Part shown: positions 1 through 9,014 of the stretch, one piece after another
Numbering within the stretch: position 1 is the stretch's first letter
How the letters are laid out: the number at the start of each line of letters is the position of its first letter
Origin: CAZQIC01 sp964593555
Lineage (GTDB): Bacteria; Bacteroidota; Bacteroidia; JAFLBG01
Length of the DNA: 64,000 nt
Direction: 5' to 3'
Assembly (NCBI GenBank): GCA_964593555.1
Contig: CAZQIC010000002.1
Location: 39,876 to 103,875, forward strand
Made by a program: the position numbers and the translations under genes
The notes under the pieces: generated by a model
Databases searched by the model: none
What the model saw: only the letters and a program-made list of their open reading frames with translations
Told to the model about the DNA's origin: nothing

Positions 1-2598
1 AGGTATGGTTATGGATCAAAAAGAGGTGATTATGCGATGGACTTTATGAATGCTGCACCAGCCTCTCTGAGTGCACCCGATCAAGAAGTTAGTGAAAGTA
101 AAAGTGCAGAGAAAGCAGCCATATCACCGCGCGCTAATAGAGCAGAATACACTATATCTCCTCCTGCACCACCAAAAGAAAAACCAACTAACGCTGAAGG
201 AAGTCCTGCTCCAAGAAAAAACTTTAACGAGACTGCATTTTTTTACCCAACATTACAAACCAATGAGCAAGGGGAAGTTATTGTAAAGTTTACAGTACCT
301 GAAGCGTTGACCAAATGGAGAATGATGGGCTTTGCACATACTAAGGACCTTATGTTTGGGCAAATTGGAAATGAACTCGTAACACAAAAAGACCTGATGG
401 TGGTTCCAAACACACCTCGTTTTTTCAGAGAGAATGATACTATACTTTTTACTTCTAAGATCTCCAACCTTTCCGAAACAGAACAAAACGGTATTGTAAA
501 ATTAGAATTGTTTGATGCGATAACAATGAAACCTCTATCCATCTTTGTGATGGGAGATCCAAGGCAGGCAAAAAACATGTCTGACCTATCAGATATACTT
601 GTCGGCGGAGGTGAACAAAAATTCAGTACAAAAAAAGGAGGAAGTGCTGTTGCAACATGGGCAATTAAAATTCCCGAAGGTGTTGGGGCAATTACTTATC
701 GCGTTTCTGCCAAAGGCACAAATCATAGTGATGCGGAAGAAATGACTATACCTGTATTGACAAACAGGATGCTGGTTACTGAATCATTACCATTGCCGAT
801 AAGAAGTAAACAAACCAAAACATTTTCGTTTGATAAACTCATCAGTCAATCCAATGGCTCAAAAACATTGCGTAACCATAAACTTACTCTTGAATTTACA
901 TCAAACCCCGCATGGTATGCTATTCAGGCTCTGCCATACTTGATGGAATATCCGTATGAATGTGCGGAACAAACTTTCAGCCGTTATTACGCAAATAGTA
1001 TTGCTTCGCACATAGCTAACTCATCGCCAAAAATAAAAGCGGTTTTCGACAGCTGGAAAAACCAGGATCCAAATGCGTTGTTATCAAACCTGGAAAAAAA
1101 CCAGGAGTTAAAAGCGCTTATGCTGGAAGAAACTCCATGGGTGCTTCAATCGAAGGATGAAACCGAAAGAAAAAAACGTGTGGCATTATTGTTCGACTTA
1201 AATAAAATGAGCAATGAACTTAACTCCGCTCTTACTAAACTACAGCAAATGCAGGCCAGCAATGGTGCATGGCCATGGTTCAAAGGAATGCCTGAAGACA
1301 GATACATTTCTCAACACATTGTTGCGGGAATGGGTCACTTAGATAAACTGGGTATTACAAACGTGCGCACAGGAAGATCATGGAATATGATAACCAATGC
1401 TATTCAATACATGGATAATCAAATGGACGCTGATTACAAGTATTTAAAAAAAGAAAAACTTTTAGCCTCGAATAACCTTAGCTATTCCCAAATACATTAT
1501 TTATATGCACGAAGTTTTTTCAAAGACATTGAGATAAACGGACAGCATAAAGAAGCCTTTAATTATTATATAGCACAGGCAAAACAATACTGGCCAAAAA
1601 ATTCGAGGTATATGGAAGGTATGATAGCATTGGCTTTACACCGCTTTGACGACAAAAAGACGCCACTGAATATTATTGCGGCATTAAAAGAGAACTCATT
1701 GGAAAATGAAGAGATGGGTATGTACTGGAAAGAAAATTACGAAGGTTATTATTGGTACCAAGCGCCAGTTGAAGCGCAAGCCATGATGATAGAAGCATTT
1801 GATGAAGTGGCAAACGATAAAAAATCGGTTGATGGTTTGCGTGTTTGGTTATTAAAGAGCAAACAAACAGAAGACTGGAGAACAACAAAAGCAACTGCCA
1901 AAGCATGCTACGCTTTATTATTAAGAGGGACACAATGGTTGGATACTGATGTAAACGTTGAGATCACCTTAGGAACTACCAAGGTTGATCCTAAAAAATT
2001 ACCCGATACAAAAATTGAAGCCGGTAGCGGATACTTTAAAACATCATGGTCAGGAAGTGATATAAAACCTGAAATGGGGAAAGTGACAATAACCAAAACC
2101 AACGAAGGTGTATCATGGGGTGCATTGTACTGGCAGTATTTTGAACAGTTGGATAAAATAACGCCGCACGAAACTCCGCTTAAATTAAAAAAACAATTGT
2201 TTAAAGAGATAAATACCGACAGAGGTCCGGTGATCAGCCTCATCGATAGTAAAACAAAACTAAACCCGGGCGATAAAATAAAAGTGCGGATAGAACTGAG
2301 AGTTGACAGGGATATGGAATATGTCCATTTGAAAGATATGAGAGCATCGGCATTTGAACCGGTGAATGTATTTTCAGGTTATAAATGGCAGGATGGTTTA
2401 GGATATTATGAATCGACAAGAGATGCTGCGACTAATTTTTTCTTTTCATATTTATACAAAGGCACCTACGTTTTCGAATATCCATTGTTGGTTACACATC
2501 ATGGAAATTTCTCGAATGGTGTTGCCACCATACAATGTATGTATGCGCCGGAGTTTACAAGTCATTCGGAAGGAATAAGGGTGAATATTGCGAAGTAA
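1..2598 (+). CDS. Alpha-2-macroglobulin family protein, C-terminal part (5' end outside window)
   Basis: The reading frame is open from base 1 (first residues RYGYGSKRGDYA), so the ATG at 37 is internal and the gene starts upstream. Numbering from that ATG, a Pro/Ala-rich linker (about 1-60) leads into the alpha-2-macroglobulin core 'ETAFFYPTL...TKWRMMGFAHT' (about 66-105). The thioester motif CAEQ follows with its Cys at residue 309 (base 961), and then a helical thioester-domain toroid and a C-terminal receptor-like domain. Bacterial alpha-2-macroglobulins are periplasmic or surface protease traps in which the Cys-Gln thioester covalently captures attacking proteases. The intact CxEQ suggests a working thioester. 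A PBP1C partner, common in proteobacteria, is not seen here. The next gene is 73 bases downstream. Family assignment is firm; the role is inferred. Confidence 0.9.
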   Translation, partial: RYGYGSKRGDYAMDFMNAAPASLSAPDQEVSESKSAEKAAISPRANRAEYTISPPAPPKEKPTNAEGSPAPRKNFNETAFFYPTLQTNEQGEVIVKFTVPEALTKWRMMGFAHTKDLMFGQIGNELVTQKDLMVVPNTPRFFRENDTILFTSKISNLSETEQNGIVKLELFDAITMKPLSIFVMGDPRQAKNMSDLSDILVGGGEQKFSTKKGGSAVATWAIKIPEGVGAITYRVSAKGTNHSDAEEMTIPVLTNRMLVTESLPLPIRSKQTKTFSFDKLISQSNGSKTLRNHKLTLEFTSNPAWYAIQALPYLMEYPYECAEQTFSRYYANSIASHIANSSPKIKAVFDSWKNQDPNALLSNLEKNQELKALMLEETPWVLQSKDETERKKRVALLFDLNKMSNELNSALTKLQQMQASNGAWPWFKGMPEDRYISQHIVAGMGHLDKLGITNVRTGRSWNMITNAIQYMDNQMDADYKYLKKEKLLASNNLSYSQIHYLYARSFFKDIEINGQHKEAFNYYIAQAKQYWPKNSRYMEGMIALALHRFDDKKTPLNIIAALKENSLENEEMGMYWKENYEGYYWYQAPVEAQAMMIEAFDEVANDKKSVDGLRVWLLKSKQTEDWRTTKATAKACYALLLRGTQWLDTDVNVEITLGTTKVDPKKLPDTKIEAGSGYFKTSWSGSDIKPEMGKVTITKTNEGVSWGALYWQYFEQLDKITPHETPLKLKKQLFKEINTDRGPVISLIDSKTKLNPGDKIKVRIELRVDRDMEYVHLKDMRASAFEPVNVFSGYKWQDGLGYYESTRDAATNFFFSYLYKGTYVFEYPLLVTHHGNFSNGVATIQCMYAPEFTSHSEGIRVNIAK

Positions 2599-2671
2599 TC
2601 ATTAATATTTATTAAACGATCTAAGTATAATCATTTAATGTTACTTGATTTCTTTCTCTTAATTTTGATGA

Positions 2672-3064
2672 ATGAAAACATTAACATTCCTTCTCCTGGC
2701 CATCTCTTCCATTACACAAGCCCAATCTCATCAATCATTAGATACTATTTTACCTCCTGCCAATTATGACAATATATATGTACGTCCGTTATTCCATGAT
2801 TCACTTGCCAGCGGTTTTGTGATCTTCATCAAAAAAGAGGTAAAGCAACACAAACACAATGCGCATACCGAACAGGTGGTTATATTGGATGGAGAAGGCA
2901 ACATGAAACTAGGTGAAAAAAATATCAAGGTAAAAAAAGGAGATATTCTTTTTATTCCAGCCGGGACTCCGCATTCATTAATAGTAACATCCAAAGGTCC
3001 GGTCAAAGTCCTCTCCACACAATCGCCATACTTTGATGGCAAGGACCGTGTGATGATAGAATAA
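2672..3064 (+). CDS. Exported cupin-domain protein
   Basis: A 130-residue protein with a Sec signal peptide (residues 1-18, cleavage after 'ITQAQ'). The rest is a single cupin beta-barrel. Cupin motif 1 is visible as 'HKHNAHTEQVVILDGEG', supplying two His and one Glu, and motif 2 as 'KGDILFIPAGTPHSL' with the final metal-binding His. Such small cupins bind a divalent metal and often act as isomerases, dioxygenases or sugar-binding proteins. Nothing here fixes the substrate. Export implies a periplasmic role. It stands alone on the plus strand between the macroglobulin and the rRNA methyltransferase genes. Fold confident, function unknown. Confidence 0.85.
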   Translation: MKTLTFLLLAISSITQAQSHQSLDTILPPANYDNIYVRPLFHDSLASGFVIFIKKEVKQHKHNAHTEQVVILDGEGNMKLGEKNIKVKKGDILFIPAGTPHSLIVTSKGPVKVLSTQSPYFDGKDRVMIE

Positions 3065-3106
3065 ATTATCTCTCAATATTCTATATAAGCCCTACCTTAG
3101 CGTGGT

Positions 3107-4336
3107 ATGAAGAAACAACTACCCTCTTTCTTTAAAGAGTTATTGCAGCACATTGCCTCTACTCTTGATAATATATTTATTGTTGGGAAACCCGCTGATA
3201 AAGCTATTGAGCAAACCATGAGGCTCAATAAAAACTGGGCCGGAGACAAACGGAATTTTTTTGCTAACTCTATTTATGATTGTGTGCGATACAGAAGGTT
3301 ATTGGAAGAAACAGCAGCAACTTATTTTAATGGCAATGAAACCAGTTACCAGGAATTGATCATTATCCTGTTTATATATACGGGTTATGAAATGCCTTCA
3401 GCCGGTATATATAAAACCATTGATGTGCCTGCAGTTGAAAAGATCATTAATAAGCTTTCAGCAGTCAGAAAGATAAGAGAATCGATACCTGATTGGTTAG
3501 ATGCAATTGGAGAAAAAGAAATTGGAAGTGATTGGGACGAATTACTTAAAGCCTTAAATAAAAAAGCTCCTATTACCCTTCGAACGAATTTTTTAAAGGC
3601 CACGCCTGAAGTGTTAAAACAGGAGTTACAGAACGAAAGGATAAACACTGAACCAATTGAATGGTGCGAAGGTGCAATGACAGTTGTGAAATTTGCAAAC
3701 CTGTTCAGGACGAATACATTTACCAACGGATTGTTTGAAGTACAAGATGCCGCTTCACAAATGGTGGTAAACAATATGGATGTTAAACCGGGCATGAGGG
3801 TAATAGATGCTTGTGCCGGAACCGGAGGCAAAACAATGCATCTTGCATCATTGATGCAGAACAAGGGTAAAATAATTGCACTTGATACAAAAGAATGGCG
3901 CCTGAATGAATTAAAGAAAAGAGCGAGGAGAGCCGGAGCGCATATCATTGAAACAAAAGTATTGGACACAAGTAAAACCATTAAACGCCTTGCCGCAAGT
4001 GCTGATCGTTTGTTGCTCGATGTTCCCTGTTCCGGATTTGGTGTGCTCAAGCGCAACCCGGACACTAAATGGAAAATGACTCCGGAAAAATTAGAAGAGA
4101 TAAAAAAAGAACAACGGCATATCCTTCTTTCCTATTCTCAGATGTTAAAACAAACAGGACTCATGATCTACGCAACATGTAGTTTTTTGCCAAGTGAAGG
4201 AGAAGAACAGGTAAAATGGTTTTTAACCGAAACAAAAAATGAATGGGAGCTTTTGAAAGAAACCAGGGTTTCGGCGGTCAAAAACAACTGCGATTGTTTT
4301 TATATTGCAGTACTTCAACGCGCAACAAAAAAATAA
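3107..4336 (+). CDS. RsmB/NOP-family RNA (cytosine-5) methyltransferase
   Basis: A 409-residue SAM-dependent methyltransferase. The N-terminal part (about 1-140) is helical and NusB-like in position, as in RsmB. The SAM-binding motif 'DACAGTGGKTMHLASL' starts near residue 236. The two hallmark cysteines are present: PCS (Cys308, base 4028) and TCS (Cys358, base 4178), which in this family handle product release and covalent attack on cytosine C5. The most likely substrate is 16S rRNA, methylated to m5C967 in E. coli, but other RNA targets occur in the NOP/Sun group, so no symbol is given. It is preceded by a 42-base gap after the cupin gene and followed by AT-rich spacer. Confidence 0.92.
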   Translation: MKKQLPSFFKELLQHIASTLDNIFIVGKPADKAIEQTMRLNKNWAGDKRNFFANSIYDCVRYRRLLEETAATYFNGNETSYQELIIILFIYTGYEMPSAGIYKTIDVPAVEKIINKLSAVRKIRESIPDWLDAIGEKEIGSDWDELLKALNKKAPITLRTNFLKATPEVLKQELQNERINTEPIEWCEGAMTVVKFANLFRTNTFTNGLFEVQDAASQMVVNNMDVKPGMRVIDACAGTGGKTMHLASLMQNKGKIIALDTKEWRLNELKKRARRAGAHIIETKVLDTSKTIKRLAASADRLLLDVPCSGFGVLKRNPDTKWKMTPEKLEEIKKEQRHILLSYSQMLKQTGLMIYATCSFLPSEGEEQVKWFLTETKNEWELLKETRVSAVKNNCDCFYIAVLQRATKK

Positions 4337-4560
4337 AATCTTCTGCACACATTGCAAACATTGATGTGCAGCGTGTTGTGATTTTTTATTTTTTATTTTT
4401 TATTTTTTTCTTCGCACACATTACTTCATCAAAAAAAATTCAAACTGCATTTTGGACCAACCTTATCAACAAATTAGTGTTAATAAAATAAAAGCAAAAT
4501 ATTTTTTTTACCTCGTGTTTTTTTCTTACTTCGTATCAATTAATTAAAAACATAAAAACC

Positions 4561-4650
4561 ATGGCAACAAAAAAGAAAGCAGCTAAGAAAAAAGCAGCAC
4601 CGAAAAAGAAAAAAGCAGCTAAGAAAAAAGCAGCTAAGAGAAAAAGATAG
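4561..4650 (+). CDS. Lysine/alanine-rich histone H1-like small protein (29 aa)
   Basis: A short frame from ATG at 4561 to TAG at 4650 encodes 29 residues made almost only of Lys and Ala, with repeated KKKAA units, one Pro and a terminal KRKR. It is closely followed by a strong intrinsic terminator and preceded by about 220 bases of AT-rich spacer, so it looks like an independent, monocistronic and possibly strongly expressed gene. The composition matches the C-terminal tails of bacterial histone H1-like (Hc1/AlgP type) proteins, which bind DNA or RNA non-specifically. Its charge predicts nucleic-acid binding. It could also be a ribosome-associated peptide. The gene is too short for most gene callers. 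Confidence 0.72.
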   Translation: MATKKKAAKKKAAPKKKKAAKKKAAKRKR

Positions 4651-4665
4651 TTAACTATCTTCTCA

Positions 4666-4697
4666 CAAAAACCCTCGAGTCACTCGGGGGTTTTTTA
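4666..4697 (+). terminator. Rho-independent terminator after the lysine-rich gene
   Basis: Stem CCCTCGAG / CTCGGGGG (one G-T wobble) with a TCA loop, extended by A5/T5 pairing and ending in a T6 tract. It lies 16 bases after the lysine-rich stop codon. Confidence 0.88.
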
Positions 4698-4733
4698 TTA
4701 TATATACTTTTATATTAATTATTAAATGTTACG

Positions 4734-5393
4734 ATGAAGAGTAAAATATTATACAGCATTTATTTTTTTGTATGGACAGCTTTTCTTATTCTATGTTCAG
4801 CTTACTTCACAGACAAATATTATATGACTGCAATGATACTTATACCTGTTGTTGGGGTATTTACCTTGATCATCTCCCTTACAACTTTTTTCACGCTCCT
4901 TTTACTTTATATATTTAAGCCACTATATCGAAGTAAAATAAAACGAGTATGTTTCATTTGTTCTATTCCTATCCTTCCTTTTATTCTTTTCGTTGTAGCA
5001 ACCTTCATTCCAAACAAATTAGAGGAAATGGAACAGACTATTGAAGTATCACATATATCTTGGGCTTGCGATTGTGCGGATTGGGTAAAGCTTGATGACA
5101 TTAAACGGTATGATGACAATTTAGGGGACACGCTCGCGACTCTAAGTATTTTTATTGAGCCTGCTGATAAATCGCTTGAACTAACAGATACTTTAGGTTA
5201 CAATGGAGATATACTTAAACTTACTGGACGGTATTATATAAAAAAGGGCTTTCCAAAAGGATATTACTCATTTGAACAACCAGAGAAGGCAAGAATCTTT
5301 AGATATACTAAATATGAAATAATTAAAAGTAATTATAGATATTCCAAAAAAATGAGCCTGAACAATCAATTACTTGCAAATCTTTATCAGTAA
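4734..5393 (+). CDS. Hypothetical integral membrane protein
   Basis: A 219-residue protein with three strongly hydrophobic segments in the first ~95 residues (about 6-26, 32-60, 74-92), joined by a short basic loop (YRSKIKR). A soluble C-terminal half of about 120 residues follows, rich in Asp, Tyr and Lys and starting after 'CDCADW'. The topology suggests a small inner-membrane anchor with a folded periplasmic or cytoplasmic tail. I recognise no family. Its last 7 bases overlap the end of the convergent epimerase gene. It follows a terminator, so it is probably transcribed on its own. Confidence 0.7.
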   Translation: MKSKILYSIYFFVWTAFLILCSAYFTDKYYMTAMILIPVVGVFTLIISLTTFFTLLLLYIFKPLYRSKIKRVCFICSIPILPFILFVVATFIPNKLEEMEQTIEVSHISWACDCADWVKLDDIKRYDDNLGDTLATLSIFIEPADKSLELTDTLGYNGDILKLTGRYYIKKGFPKGYYSFEQPEKARIFRYTKYEIIKSNYRYSKKMSLNNQLLANLYQ

Positions 5394-6415
5394 GCATTTG
5401 ATGGCTTTACTCCTATTCCCGGCAGATCACTCAACACAATTTTCCCTGATTCAAACCTTACTCCATCGAAACAATTGTTCTTTATGAGTAACGGTCCATC
5501 AAGGTCGGCCCATTCACATAAAGGAGAAAGTTGCGCCGCGGCAGAAACCGCGCATGATGTTTCCGACATACAGCCTATCAATACCTTCATGTCAAGCTCA
5601 CGTGCCTTTAACATCATCCTGTTCGCTTCAAACAAGCCGGTACATTTCATCAGCTTAATGTTTACACCTTTATAAACCCCTTTCAGTTTTTCTACATCAA
5701 CATACCGTTGCACATCTTCATCTGCAATAATATCAAGCGGACTTCTTTCACTTAACCATGCAACATCATCCAATCTGTTTTTAGGAAGCGGCTGCTCAAC
5801 AAACAAAACATGTTGCCCGCTTAACCAATGGATCATCTCCAATGCGTATTCTTTTTCCTTCCAACCCTGGTTCACATCAACCGATATAGGTTTATCTGTA
5901 ATGCTTCTTATTGTATTTATGATCTCCTTGTCATTATCGCTACCCAGTTTTATTTTTAATATTTTATATGGCTCTGCTTCTTTCAGTTTTTCTATCAGCA
6001 CTTCCGGCTTATCTATTCCTAATGTGTAAAAAGTAAGTGGCGCATCCTGCTTCTTCAATCCAAACATTGAATAACAAGGCTTGTTCGTTATTTTTCCAAG
6101 CAGATCATGCAACGCAATATCAACTGAAGCTTTTGCAGCCGTGTTGTTTTTATCCAGGCCATCGATCTCGTTTAATATCTCCGACACATCATCAATAGTT
6201 TTATAACCAGCCAAAACAGTTTTAGCTTTATTTAAGAATGCAGCAACAGTTTCATGATTTTCCCCTAAATATGGAGGCATGGATGCTTCACCGTAACCAA
6301 TAACACCATCAAGTTCTATTTCCGTAAAAACAACAGGAGTAGAAGTGCGCATACCATGCGCAATAATAAATGGATGCTTAAAGTAAAGCGTATGTGGTAA
6401 ATAGGTTAAGCGCAT
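5387..6415 (-). CDS. Dipeptide epimerase (L-Ala-D/L-Glu epimerase type)
   Basis: A 342-residue member of the enolase superfamily, muconate-lactonising subgroup. The N-terminal capping domain ends near residue 115 and is followed by the TIM-barrel. Visible catalytic elements are the KxK pair in 'LKIKLG' (Lys154, Lys156), metal ligand Asp180 in 'DVNQGW', the 'EQPL' Glu, the 'DED' motif in 'IADEDVQ', and a Lys in 'NIKLMKCTG' on the opposite side of the barrel. This is the standard two-base racemase layout, which epimerises dipeptides such as L-Ala-D-Glu during murein peptide recycling. Specificity within the family varies, so the exact dipeptide is inferred. The gene is monocistronic and convergent with the membrane-protein gene. 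Confidence 0.9.
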   Translation of the reverse strand: MRLTYLPHTLYFKHPFIIAHGMRTSTPVVFTEIELDGVIGYGEASMPPYLGENHETVAAFLNKAKTVLAGYKTIDDVSEILNEIDGLDKNNTAAKASVDIALHDLLGKITNKPCYSMFGLKKQDAPLTFYTLGIDKPEVLIEKLKEAEPYKILKIKLGSDNDKEIINTIRSITDKPISVDVNQGWKEKEYALEMIHWLSGQHVLFVEQPLPKNRLDDVAWLSERSPLDIIADEDVQRYVDVEKLKGVYKGVNIKLMKCTGLFEANRMMLKARELDMKVLIGCMSETSCAVSAAAQLSPLCEWADLDGPLLIKNNCFDGVRFESGKIVLSDLPGIGVKPSNAY

Positions 6416-6492
6416 AAAAGAAGTATCATTAAAGATAATGATAAAGCAACTCGAGAAACATTTGCTTAAGATGCTATTTGATACATTATATA

Positions 6493-6500
6493 TATATTTG
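6493..6500 (+). promoter_or_regulatory. Candidate Bacteroidota -7 box (TATATTTG)
   Basis: The octamer fits the TAnnTTTG -7 consensus of Bacteroidota housekeeping promoters and lies 26 bases before the lipoprotein ATG, giving a plausible short leader. No well-spaced -33 TTTG was seen; the nearby ones are at the wrong distance. Confidence 0.35.
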
Positions 6501-6526
6501 CTTATACAAACCGTAAATCCATAAAA

Positions 6527-7066
6527 ATGAAAAAATTATTTTTCCTCTTTGCTATTGTTTTAACTACCGTAATAACAAGCTGCGGAGATAAAGAAAAGGA
6601 TAAACCATTGAGCGTTCCGGGTATGACCCTAATTGACCTTTCAAAACAAGAATTCAACTTTCCTGTTACCATACTTGTGCCGGATTCAACAAATGGACCG
6701 ATGACAATTACTCCTCAAAACTGGGGAGCACTTGAAATTAAAGTGGGTGATGGATTTCAAATTTCAGTTGAACAGGGAGACGGTGAGAATGACGACCTGA
6801 AACTGATAAAAAGCACTGAGATAGATGCTAATGAGGTTCATAAAGTAAAAAAGTATATGACGGATGAGCCGAACTTTGTTTTTTATGAAACTCAAATGTT
6901 AGGTACTGAGAAGTCCAGTTTCCATTTTTATGGTGTATTTAAAGTCGGAGACAAAAATTTTGTTGTGGAAGATCTTAAAGGTGATGACTTTTCAGAAGAA
7001 GCAATTAAAAAAATGATGGAAAGCGCAAAAACTTTAGCAGCAAAAGAGAAAGCAGAAGCATCTTAA
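6527..7066 (+). CDS. Putative lipoprotein of unknown function
   Basis: A 179-residue protein with a lipoprotein signal peptide: a basic start, a hydrophobic run, then the lipobox 'ITSC' with the Cys near residue 19. The mature part is acidic and compact with alternating strands, and it ends in a Lys/Ala/Glu-rich helix. A 'MTITPQNWGALEIKVGDGF' segment suggests a beta-rich fold, but I recognise no named family. It is probably anchored to the inner leaflet of the outer membrane or exposed at the surface. A strong bidirectional terminator follows and separates it from convergent typA. Confidence 0.75.
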   Translation: MKKLFFLFAIVLTTVITSCGDKEKDKPLSVPGMTLIDLSKQEFNFPVTILVPDSTNGPMTITPQNWGALEIKVGDGFQISVEQGDGENDDLKLIKSTEIDANEVHKVKKYMTDEPNFVFYETQMLGTEKSSFHFYGVFKVGDKNFVVEDLKGDDFSEEAIKKMMESAKTLAAKEKAEAS

Positions 7067-7080
7067 AACATACAAGCATA

Positions 7081-7119
7081 AAACAAAAAAGGGGAACAAA
7101 TTGTTCCCCTTTTTTGTTT
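7081..7119. terminator. Bidirectional intrinsic terminator
   Basis: A perfect 19-bp inverted repeat around a single central A: GC-rich core GGGGAACAA/TTGTTCCCC flanked by A and T tracts on both sides. It sits between the convergent lipoprotein and typA genes and can terminate both. Confidence 0.9.
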
Positions 7120-7158
7120 CTTATACTTCAAACACAGCACATGCAACAAAGTACTTTT

Positions 7159-8970
7159 TTACTGTGCTTCTGTTTTTTTCGACATACGTTTTCTCTCGTT
7201 ATCATCGAGGAATATTTTACGTAAGCGAATTGATTTAGGAGTTACCTCAACATATTCATCGCCTTGAATATATTCCATCGCTTCTTCCAATGAGAAATTG
7301 ATCTTTGGTGCAATGCGGGTTTTTTCATCACTACCTGAAGCACGCATATTGGTTAACTTTTTTTCCGTACATATATTGATCACAAGATCATCAGGACGAA
7401 TATGTTCACCGATTACCATGCCCGGATAAATCTCTTCGCCTGGATCAACAAAAAAGCTTCCCCTATCCTGTAATTTATCAATTGCGTATGCAACAGCTGT
7501 TCCCTTTTCTTTAGAAATAAGTACTCCAGCGTTTCTGCCCGGTATATCACCTTTCCACGGTTCAAAAGATTTGAAGCGGTGATTCATAATTGCTTCCCCC
7601 GCTGTTGCAGTTAACACATTGTTTCTTAAACCAATTAATCCACGTGAAGGAATTTCAAATTCTATATGTATAAGATCACCCTTAGGGGCCATCACCAGCA
7701 TTTCTCCTTTACGCTGACTCACCAATTCAATTACTTTACCCGATGTTTCCTGAGGTGTATCAACAGTAAGCGTTTCTATTGGCTCATGTTTTTGTCCATT
7801 GATCTCTTTAATAATTACCTGCGGCTGACCTACCTGTAATTCGTAACCTTCCCTGCGCATGGTTTCAATCAAAATAGAAAGATGCAGAATACCACGGCCA
7901 AATATTATATATGAATCGGGAGAACCTGTTTCTTCCAACCTCATTGCGAGATTTTTTTCTAACTCTTTAAATAACCTGTCTCGCAAATGGCGTGATGTAA
8001 CAAACTTACCTTCTTTACCAAAGAAAGGAGATGTGTTAATGGTAAACAACATACTCATTGTAGGCTCATCAATTTCAATTGGTATCAAACCTTCCGGTTT
8101 TTCAAAATCAGCAATGGTATCACCAATTTCAAAACCTTCAATACCCGTGAAAGCACAAATATCACCCGCGCCAACTTCCTGCACTTTCTTTTTTCCTAAT
8201 CCTTCAAAAATAAAAAGTTCCTTTATTCTTGACTTTATAATTTTTCCATCGCGCTTTACTAACGATACCGGTGAATTCTCTTTTATTGTACCACGATACA
8301 CCCTTCCAATAGCAATACGACCAATGAACGAAGAATAATCGAGTGATGTTATTTGTAATTGAAGTGTGCCTTGATTTTGTGGCGCATTCGGAATTTTTGC
8401 CACAATAGTATCTAATAAATAAATGATATCCGTTGTAGGTGTTTTCCAATCAGGTCCCATCCATCCATGTTTGGACGAGCCATACACAACCGGGAAATCC
8501 AATTGATCTTCTGTTGCTTCAAGGTTAAAGAATAATTCATAAACCCATTCATGCACCTCATCAGGTTTACAATTAGGTTTATCAACTTTATTAATTACAA
8601 CAATTGCCTTCTTTCCCTGTTGAAGTGCTTTTTGCAAAACAAATCTTGTCTGAGGCATTGGCCCTTCAAAAGCATCTACCAATAAAAGTACGCCATCGGC
8701 CATGTTCAATACACGCTCTACTTCACCGCCAAAATCCGCGTGCCCGGGAGTATCAATAATATTGATCTTAACATCCTTGTAAATGATGGAAACATTTTTT
8801 GCAAGAATTGTAATTCCCCTTTCGCGTTCCAGGTCATTATTGTCGAGAATAAGTTCTCCCGATTCCTGGTTATCACGAAAAAGTTTTCCTGTCAAAAGAA
8901 TTTTATCTACCAGAGTTGTCTTTCCGTGGTCAACGTGCGCAATAATGGCTATGTTCCTTATACTTTGCAT
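7159..8970 (-). CDS. typA: Ribosome-associated translational GTPase TypA/BipA
   Basis: About 603 residues from the chosen start. The G domain opens with 'NIAIIAHVDHGKTTL' (G1), then 'RERGITI' (switch I), 'DTPGHADF' (G3) and 'INKVDKP' (G4). Domain II, EF-G-like domains III and V, and the BipA-specific C-terminal domain ('GDEYVEVTPKSIRLRK') follow. BipA is a ribosome-binding GTPase important for 50S assembly and growth at low temperature or under stress. The ATG at 8970 is preferred over an upstream ATG at 9036 because homologues begin 'MQSIRNIAI' and an AGGAG sequence lies just before it. A 36-codon frame lies 44 bases upstream on the same strand. Confidence 0.96.
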   Translation of the reverse strand: MQSIRNIAIIAHVDHGKTTLVDKILLTGKLFRDNQESGELILDNNDLERERGITILAKNVSIIYKDVKINIIDTPGHADFGGEVERVLNMADGVLLLVDAFEGPMPQTRFVLQKALQQGKKAIVVINKVDKPNCKPDEVHEWVYELFFNLEATEDQLDFPVVYGSSKHGWMGPDWKTPTTDIIYLLDTIVAKIPNAPQNQGTLQLQITSLDYSSFIGRIAIGRVYRGTIKENSPVSLVKRDGKIIKSRIKELFIFEGLGKKKVQEVGAGDICAFTGIEGFEIGDTIADFEKPEGLIPIEIDEPTMSMLFTINTSPFFGKEGKFVTSRHLRDRLFKELEKNLAMRLEETGSPDSYIIFGRGILHLSILIETMRREGYELQVGQPQVIIKEINGQKHEPIETLTVDTPQETSGKVIELVSQRKGEMLVMAPKGDLIHIEFEIPSRGLIGLRNNVLTATAGEAIMNHRFKSFEPWKGDIPGRNAGVLISKEKGTAVAYAIDKLQDRGSFFVDPGEEIYPGMVIGEHIRPDDLVINICTEKKLTNMRASGSDEKTRIAPKINFSLEEAMEYIQGDEYVEVTPKSIRLRKIFLDDNERKRMSKKTEAQ

Positions 8971-8973
8971 ATA

Positions 8974-8978
8974 CTCCT
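8974..8978 (-). promoter_or_regulatory. Shine-Dalgarno site deciding the typA start
   Basis: On the minus strand AGGAG lies three bases before the ATG at 8970. This supports that start over the in-frame ATG at 9036. Such a strong site is noteworthy because Bacteroidota genes often lack one. Confidence 0.6.
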
Positions 8979-9014
8979 GAAATTTAGGGTGCAAAGGTAG
9001 CTTTATTATTTGAA

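Noticed and set aside
3385..4065. A 226-codon open frame on the minus strand
   Set aside because: It lies wholly inside the rRNA methyltransferase gene, whose catalytic motifs are intact; the reverse frame has no recognisable protein character.
4243..4491. An 82-codon plus-strand frame overlapping the end of the methyltransferase gene
   Set aside because: Its start is inside the methyltransferase in another frame and its tail translates AT-rich spacer into Phe/Ile runs.
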